This document shows, piece by piece, positions 59,241-64,000 of a DNA stretch of 64,000 bases. The notes below the pieces were generated by a model. That model was given only the letters and a program-made list of their open reading frames with translations, had not been told where the DNA came from and made no database searches. The stretch is from positions 1,178,001 to 1,242,000 of the forward strand of contig NZ_QPMJ01000002.1 of assembly GCF_003369835.1 (NCBI RefSeq), read 5' to 3'. The first letter of the stretch is position 1; each line of letters opens with the position of its first letter. The DNA comes from Halorussus rarus. Its GTDB lineage: Archaea > Halobacteriota > Halobacteria > Halobacteriales > Haladaptataceae. The position numbers and the translations under genes are program-made.

Positions 59241-61247
59241 GTGAACGCCCGCACGAGTGCCCTCGACACGCTCGTCTTCGGCGTGGACGTCCAGAGCGGG
59301 GACGTCCGCGGCGACGCACCCTCCTACGCGGTCGTCGCGTTCGACGGCGAGAACGTCGACCGCGACGTGGTCTCCCACCGCAAGCTCCGCCGGCTCATCG
59401 ACCGGGAGGAGCCGGCGCTCGTGGCGACCGACAACATGTACGAGCTGGCGTCGGACAAGGACGCCCTCGTCCACTTCCTGCGCGAGCTTCCGGACGGGAC
59501 CCGGCTGGTGCAGGTCACGGGCGCCGAGCGGCCCGAACCCCTCTCGCGGGTCGCCTCGCGCCACGGCGTCCCCTACGGCAAGAAGCCGATGAAGGAGGCC
59601 GAGGCTGCCGCCCGGCTCGCGGCCGGCAACGTCGGCTACGAGGTGTCGGCCTTCACGAACACCACCGAAGTCAAGGTCTCGCGGGGGCGCTCGACCGGCA
59701 AGGGCGGGTGGAGCGAGGACCGCTACACCCGGCGCATCCACGGGTCGGTCAAGAGCAAGACCCGCGAGATAGAGAGCGACCTCGACGGGGCGGGCCTCGA
59801 CTACGAGCGCGACGCGACAGAGAAGTACGGCGGCTTCTCGAACGCCGTCTTCGAGGTCGAAGGTCGGCCCGAGGACATCCCGGTGTCGAACGGGCGCTCG
59901 GGCGACGTCCGGGTCGAGGTCGAGCGCCAGCGCCGGGACGGCATCGAGTTCGAGCCCCTCGCCAAGCGCCGCGACCACGTGCTGGTCGGCATCGACCCCG
60001 GCACGACCACCGCGGTCGCGGTGGCGGACCTCGACGGGACCGTGCTCGACGTGCTCAGCACGCGGACCGCCGACACCGCCGAGGTCATCGAGTGGATCAT
60101 CGAGCGCGGCCGGCCGGTCGTGGTCGCGGCCGACGTCGAGCCCATGCCCGAGACCGTCGAGAAGATCCGCCGGAGCTTCGACGCGGCGGGGTGGATTCCC
60201 CGGTCGGACCTCCCGGTCGACGAGAAGCAGCACCGCACGCGCGAGCACGACTACGACAACGACCACGAGCGCGACGCGATGGCGGCGGCCCTGTACGCCT
60301 TCGACGACCACGAGGACCAGTTCGAGCGCATCGCCGAGAAGGTGCCCCCGCGGATGGACCGCGGGGAGGTCACCGCGCGCGTGGTCGCGGGCGAGGACTC
60401 GGTCGAGACCGCACTGGCCGCCCTGTCGGACGACGACGAGTCCGACGAGGAGGAGACCGAGCACACGCCCCGCGAACTGACCGACGAGGAGAAGCGCATC
60501 AAGCAGCTCGAGTCGCAGGTCGAGCGCCTCGAGAGCCACGTCGAGGACCTCGAGGACACCATCGAGAGCAAGGAGGGCCGCATCGGCCAGCTGAAGGGCG
60601 ACCTCGAGAAGGCCAGGAGCGAGGAGCGCAAGGAGGTCCGCGAGCGCCGCGAGGTCTCCCGGCTCGAACGCGAGAACAGCCGGCTCGAGCGCGAACTCGA
60701 CGAGCGCGACGAGCGCATCGAGGAGCTGGAGGGCAAGCTCGCCCGGCTCAAGGAGCTGTGGAAGCTCGACCACTCGAACTTCAGCGACGTCTCCGAGAAG
60801 AAGGCCGGGCTCACGCCGGTCAAGCCCGTCGAGAAGTTCACCAGGGGCGCCATCGACGCCGCCCACGAGAGCTTCGGGCTGGCGACCGGCGACGTGGTGT
60901 ACCTCCGGGACGCCTCGGGCGCGGGCCGGTCGACCGCCGAGCGGCTCGCCGAGGTCGACCCGAAGCTCGTGCTGGTCGGCGACGGCGGCCTCTCGGACGC
61001 GGCCGACAGCATCCTCTTCGAGAGCGAGATCCCGGTCGGCCCGGCCGACGACGTGACCATCCAGGAGGTCGACGAGCTGGCGGTCACCCGCGAGGCCGAG
61101 GTCGAGGCCGTCATCGAGGACTGGGAGGAGCGGGCGGCCGAGCGGCGGAAGGAGCAGAAGGCCGAGCAGCTCGACCGGCTCATCAGCGAGCACCGGGCCG
61201 ACCGCAAGTACGACTCGGGGTCGGAGGCCAGCGGGCAGAGCCCCTGA
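59241..61247 (+). CDS. DUF460 protein: RNase H-like nuclease domains with a long coiled coil
   Basis: 668 residues from a GTG start with a TATA box 27 bp upstream. Two RNase H-like segments: an N-terminal one starting VFGVDVQSGD and a central one with HVLVGIDPGTTTAVAVADLDG, IIERGRPVVVAADVEP and NDHERDAMAAALYAF (the acidic residues of a RuvC-type active site). From about 405 to 520 the protein is a Glu/Arg-rich coiled coil (LESQVERLESHVEDLEDTIE and so on), followed by a C-terminal domain. The family is archaeal with unknown function; nuclease activity is suspected from the acidic residues only. tyrS follows 130 bp later. Confidence 0.85.
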   Translation: MNARTSALDTLVFGVDVQSGDVRGDAPSYAVVAFDGENVDRDVVSHRKLRRLIDREEPALVATDNMYELASDKDALVHFLRELPDGTRLVQVTGAERPEPLSRVASRHGVPYGKKPMKEAEAAARLAAGNVGYEVSAFTNTTEVKVSRGRSTGKGGWSEDRYTRRIHGSVKSKTREIESDLDGAGLDYERDATEKYGGFSNAVFEVEGRPEDIPVSNGRSGDVRVEVERQRRDGIEFEPLAKRRDHVLVGIDPGTTTAVAVADLDGTVLDVLSTRTADTAEVIEWIIERGRPVVVAADVEPMPETVEKIRRSFDAAGWIPRSDLPVDEKQHRTREHDYDNDHERDAMAAALYAFDDHEDQFERIAEKVPPRMDRGEVTARVVAGEDSVETALAALSDDDESDEEETEHTPRELTDEEKRIKQLESQVERLESHVEDLEDTIESKEGRIGQLKGDLEKARSEERKEVRERREVSRLERENSRLERELDERDERIEELEGKLARLKELWKLDHSNFSDVSEKKAGLTPVKPVEKFTRGAIDAAHESFGLATGDVVYLRDASGAGRSTAERLAEVDPKLVLVGDGGLSDAADSILFESEIPVGPADDVTIQEVDELAVTREAEVEAVIEDWEERAAERRKEQKAEQLDRLISEHRADRKYDSGSEASGQSP

Positions 61248-61346
61248 GGAGAGGGAAGATCCCGAGTAATCTCCACGTCTCACCGCTCGGAGAACCGACC
61301 CGCGAGGCGCCGACGGGCCGCCGAACCGTTGGCACGGTCCCGGAAC

Positions 61347-61353
61347 CCTAAAG
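61347..61353 (+). promoter_or_regulatory. TATA-like box of tyrS
   Basis: CCTAAAG is centred 28 bp before the ATG at 61378. Confidence 0.4.
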
Positions 61354-61377
61354 CACGGCGCGGGACACACACCGCGT

Positions 61378-62358
61378 ATGGACGCCTACGAGTTGATTTC
61401 GCGGAACGTCGAGGAAGCGGTGACCGAGGAGGAGGTGCGGGCCCTCGCCGAGGACCCCGAGGGCAAGCGCGCCTACGTCGGCTACGAGCCGTCGGGGGTG
61501 CTCCACATCGGGCACATGCTCACCGCCAACAAGCTCATCGACCTGCAGGACGCGGGCATGGAGGTCGTCATCCTGCTGGCCGACGTCCACGCCTACCTCA
61601 ACGGGAAGGGCACCTTCGAGGAGATCGAGGCGACCGCCGAGAAGATGCGCAAGCAGTTCCTCGCCTACGGCCTCGACGAGGACAGCACCGAGTTCGTCTA
61701 CGGCTCGGAGTACCAGCTCGACGACGATTACGCGCTCGACCTCCACAAGCTGGAGCTCGACACGACTCTCAACCGGGCCCAGCGCGCGATGGCCGAGATC
61801 CAGGGCGACGAGACCGCGAAGGTCAGCCACGTGGTCTACCCCCTGATGCAGGCGCTCGACATCGAGTACCTCGACCTCGACCTCGCGGTCGGCGGGCTGG
61901 ACCAGCGCAAGGTCCACATGCTGATGCGCGAGGAGCTTCCGGAGATCGGCTACGAGGCCCGGCCCTGCCTCCACACGCCCATCCTGGCCGACCTCGGCAC
62001 CGGCGAGGGAAAGATGTCCTCCAGTCAGGGCGTCACCATCTCGATGGAGGACTCGACGGAGGACATCGAGGAGAAGGTCAACTCGGCGTTCTGCCCGCCG
62101 ACCCGCGACCCGGAGGACGATCTGGAGAATCCCGTTCTGGAGATCTTCCAGTACCACGTCTTCCCGCGGTTCGAGGAGGTCGTGGTCGAGCGCCCCGACG
62201 AGTACGGCGGCGACCTGGAGTACGACGACTACGAGGCCCTCGCTTCGGACCTGGAGAGCGGCGAGCTCCACCCCGCGGACGCCAAGTCCGCGCTGGCGAC
62301 GTACCTCGACGAACTGGTCGCACCGGGGCGGGAGAAGCTGCGGGAGCTTGAGGGGTAG
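61378..62358 (+). CDS. tyrS: Tyrosyl-tRNA synthetase (archaeal type)
   Basis: 326 residues, the short archaeal/eukaryotic form without a C-terminal S4 domain. HIGH motif H43-I-G-H46 (VLHIGHMLTANK), the KMSSS loop K212-S216, and AVGGLDQRKVHML in between. Adds tyrosine to its tRNA using ATP. Own TATA-like box; ends before the palindrome pair of the CPBP gene. Confidence 0.96.
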   Translation: MDAYELISRNVEEAVTEEEVRALAEDPEGKRAYVGYEPSGVLHIGHMLTANKLIDLQDAGMEVVILLADVHAYLNGKGTFEEIEATAEKMRKQFLAYGLDEDSTEFVYGSEYQLDDDYALDLHKLELDTTLNRAQRAMAEIQGDETAKVSHVVYPLMQALDIEYLDLDLAVGGLDQRKVHMLMREELPEIGYEARPCLHTPILADLGTGEGKMSSSQGVTISMEDSTEDIEEKVNSAFCPPTRDPEDDLENPVLEIFQYHVFPRFEEVVVERPDEYGGDLEYDDYEALASDLESGELHPADAKSALATYLDELVAPGREKLRELEG

Positions 62359-62395
62359 GCCGGACGACCGGCGCGCACCGTTTCCGGGACGGCAC

Positions 62396-62454
62396 TGTAC
62401 GCTCGTACACCCGGTCGCCCGCGAATCCGGCGTCGTCGGTGTACGTCCGTACAC
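62396..62454. promoter_or_regulatory. Two palindromes 44 bp apart upstream of the CPBP protease gene
   Basis: TGTACG-CT-CGTACA (62396-62409) and GTGTACG-TC-CGTACAC (62439-62454). The cores are the same and their centres are 44 bp apart, about four DNA turns. Both lie upstream of the TATA-like box. Confidence 0.65.
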
Positions 62455-62485
62455 GGGCTAAAACTGGCGCGAACCGTCGCACCGT

Positions 62486-62492
62486 CTTATAT
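62486..62492 (+). promoter_or_regulatory. TATA-like box of the CPBP protease gene
   Basis: CTTATAT is centred 31 bp before the ATG at 62520. Confidence 0.5.
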
Positions 62493-62519
62493 CGGACGTT
62501 GCCCACTGTCCGGTCGGAC

Positions 62520-63275
62520 ATGACGGCGATACGTCGACGCGTTTCGCTCGAATCGAAATCGGAAACGACCCTCGTCGCACTCGCGGTCACGCTCCTCGGG
62601 TCGTTCGCGGGGCTGTTGGGTGCCGCCGTCCCCGGGATGGTCGGGTTGGTAGCGACGACGACTCCCGATGCGGTCTACATCGTGACCAGTCGCGGCGTCC
62701 AACTCGGGTTCGGCGCGTTCGCGCTCGGGTACCTGTTCTACACGGGGGAGTGGGACCGGTACGTTCGCTTTCGACGACCGGGGCTCCGAGACGTCGGTGC
62801 GATCTTCGGCGCGTTCGTCGCGCTCGTCGCGGTCGGGTACGCGATAAACGCGGTCGTCGGGGTGCTCGGCCTGCCACACGAGATCACCACGGGGACCGTC
62901 GAACACGACCTGGCGCTTCACGCCCAGCCGCGACTGTGGCCCGTCGCGTTCCTGGCGTGGTTCGCGTTCGCGGCGCCCGCCGAAGAGCTGTTCTACCGCG
63001 GCCTCGTCCAGACGCGGCTGCGCGACGCGTTCCCCGCCGCGGCCGTCGTCGTCCTGGCCGCGGCCTGTTTCTCGCTGTCGCACGCGACCTTCGCCGCGCT
63101 CAGCGGGGCGAGCGGTGCCGCGCTCGCGACGACCTTCATCGAGCTGCTCGGCGCCGGGCTCGTGTTCAGTGGACTCTACGAGGCGACTGACAACCTCGCG
63201 ACCGTCGCGGTCTTCCACGGACTGACGTGGCTCGAACCCCTCCACGCCGTCGAACACCTAATCGGCGTGTTGTGA
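62520..63275 (+). CDS. CPBP family intramembrane metalloprotease (Abi/CAAX type)
   Basis: 251 residues from the ATG at 62520, chosen by the TATA-like box; the longer frame would begin inside the right-hand palindrome. About seven membrane helices. Motif 1 PAEELFYRGLVQTRL (E155-E156, R160) and motif 2 SLSHATFAAL are the catalytic residues of the CPBP/Rce1 group, and a third GLYEATDNLATVAVFHGLTW gives the late His. In prokaryotes such proteins act on membrane peptides, bacteriocin immunity or unknown substrates. Twin palindromes upstream indicate tight control. Confidence 0.88.
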   Translation: MTAIRRRVSLESKSETTLVALAVTLLGSFAGLLGAAVPGMVGLVATTTPDAVYIVTSRGVQLGFGAFALGYLFYTGEWDRYVRFRRPGLRDVGAIFGAFVALVAVGYAINAVVGVLGLPHEITTGTVEHDLALHAQPRLWPVAFLAWFAFAAPAEELFYRGLVQTRLRDAFPAAAVVVLAAACFSLSHATFAALSGASGAALATTFIELLGAGLVFSGLYEATDNLATVAVFHGLTWLEPLHAVEHLIGVL

Positions 63276-63305
63276 ATCGCGCCGAACGCCGTCGCAGAGC
63301 GGGAA

Positions 63306-64000
63306 CTACAGCTCCTCCCACGCACGGCGGATGCGCTCGCCGGGACGGCGCAGCCGGTCGAGGACGCTCCCGAGCGCGCCGGCGGGGTCCCGACGCAGCG
63401 CCCGGAGCCCCGGGAGGACGTCGTGCTTCAGCGCCTGCGCGGCCTTGATCAGGAAGACCCCCGCGAGGGCCGCGACGACCACGAGCGAACACAGGTAGAC
63501 CAGCACGGCGGCGGCCGCACTCGTGCCGAGGAGGTCGCCCGACGTCGTCGAGTCGACGAGCAGGGTCACGAACAGCGGGACGGTGGCGCTCGCCGTCAGC
63601 TTCAGGAGCCCGTCCGCTCGCTCGTCCCACCGGTTCCCCTCGAACTGCTCGCTGACCGACGCCCTCGTCTCGCGGCGTATCTCGGACTCCGTCCGCAGTT
63701 CGACGTCGTCGAGACTCCGCAGGTCGCTCGACTCGGCGGTCAGGTCGTCGGCCCGGTCGCGCGCCCGCAATCGAACGCTCTCGCGGTCCAGGTCCTCCAG
63801 TTCCCGTACTCGCTCGAGAACCAGCGTCGCGTCCGCGAGCGCCGCCCGGAGTTCGTCCTCCGGGAGCTCCTCCACGGCGAGTTCGTACTGGGCGTCCGGA
63901 TACGCGGCGAGCACCCGGAAGTCGAGCAGTCCGGCCGCGAGACGCTCGCGTATCTGTCGCTCGTCCCGACGGCGCTTCTGCTCGTCCAGGTCGGCGAACT
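63306..64000 (-). CDS. Membrane protein, start outside the window
   Basis: The frame is open to base 64000; 231 codons plus stop are visible. The visible part begins with Glu/Arg/Leu-rich amphipathic sequence (DEQKRRRDERQIRERLAAG), then an acidic helical region (to about residue 128 of the visible part), two hydrophobic helices with a short loop (LTASATVPLFVTLLV and VLVYLCSLVVVAALAGVFL) and a basic C-terminal tail. An internal GTG at 63914 could be taken as a start, but coding-like sequence clearly continues upstream. Family not recognised. Confidence 0.6.
   Translation of the reverse strand, partial: FADLDEQKRRRDERQIRERLAAGLLDFRVLAAYPDAQYELAVEELPEDELRAALADATLVLERVRELEDLDRESVRLRARDRADDLTAESSDLRSLDDVELRTESEIRRETRASVSEQFEGNRWDERADGLLKLTASATVPLFVTLLVDSTTSGDLLGTSAAAAVLVYLCSLVVVAALAGVFLIKAAQALKHDVLPGLRALRRDPAGALGSVLDRLRRPGERIRRAWEEL

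Noticed and set aside
59229-61370. 713-codon minus-strand frame opposite DUF460
   Set aside because: Shadow of a gene with a biased third position; hydrophobic repeats come from the complement of the coiled coil.

Overview
The window is a piece of a haloarchaeal (Halobacteria) chromosome. Evidence: very GC-rich DNA with G/C at most third codon positions, strongly acidic predicted proteins, many TATA-like boxes 25-35 bp before ATG or GTG starts (leaderless-type promoters), Tat lipoprotein and PGF-CTERM surface proteins, and archaeal housekeeping genes (TATA-binding protein, primase large subunit, RFC small subunit, Hjc, RNase Z, TrmG10, archaeal-type TyrRS). The genus cannot be fixed from the sequence alone. 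I see 58 protein genes (two cut by the window ends) and no rRNA, tRNA, CRISPR array or intact insertion sequence.

Layout. 1-4.9 kb: a truncated AAA+ ATPase, an Agl23-like membrane protein, a non-coding stretch with paired hairpin repeats, and a thiolase. 4.7-6.7 kb: a small acidic protein and a tungsten-type aldehyde oxidoreductase. 6.7-22.5 kb: a large catabolic locus. Reading leftward it holds three aldehyde dehydrogenases, a saccharopine/lysine-dehydrogenase-like enzyme and a complete polyamine-type ABC importer (PotBCDA). Reading rightward it holds a nitrilase-family amidohydrolase, an Lrp/AsnC regulator, a dimethylargininase-like protein with no cysteine, a class-III aminotransferase, an FAD amino-acid/amine oxidase and a HalOD1 protein. 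Together they look like uptake and stepwise oxidation of a diamine, polyamine or basic amino acid through amino-aldehydes.

22.5-31.5 kb: a Na+(K+)/H+ antiporter with a TrkA domain, a solitary Eco57I-type DNA methylase, an acyl-CoA synthetase, a Gfo/Idh/MocA oxidoreductase, a small unknown protein and an MBL-fold hydrolase. 31.6-40.2 kb: serS, a half-size EamA protein, a zinc ribbon, a SnoaL-like protein, priL (with a composition-shifted 5' half), a SWIM-zinc protein between two AT-richer gaps, hjc, a formate/nitrite-type transporter, RidA and an alpha/beta hydrolase. 40.2-46.9 kb: SAH hydrolase, a secreted protein with duplicated Ig-like repeats, a SAH/MTA deaminase-like amidohydrolase, a degenerate M48-like membrane protein and threonine synthase.

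47-56.9 kb: hisG, small membrane proteins, tbp, trmG10 (with an in-frame hairpin-rich insert), a thioesterase, rfcC, a DUF4382 lipoprotein, a Thr/Glu-repeat surface protein and rnz. 57-64 kb: a PGF-CTERM 5'-nucleotidase, a DUF460 protein, tyrS, a CPBP membrane protease with a twin-palindrome upstream region, and the 3' part of a membrane protein.

The observations I rate highest are the cysteine-less guanidine-hydrolase homologue inside the catabolic locus, the 19-bp palindrome between TATA box and start of tbp, the two palindromes one 44-bp step apart before the CPBP protease, the hairpin insert in trmG10 and the mosaic priL.
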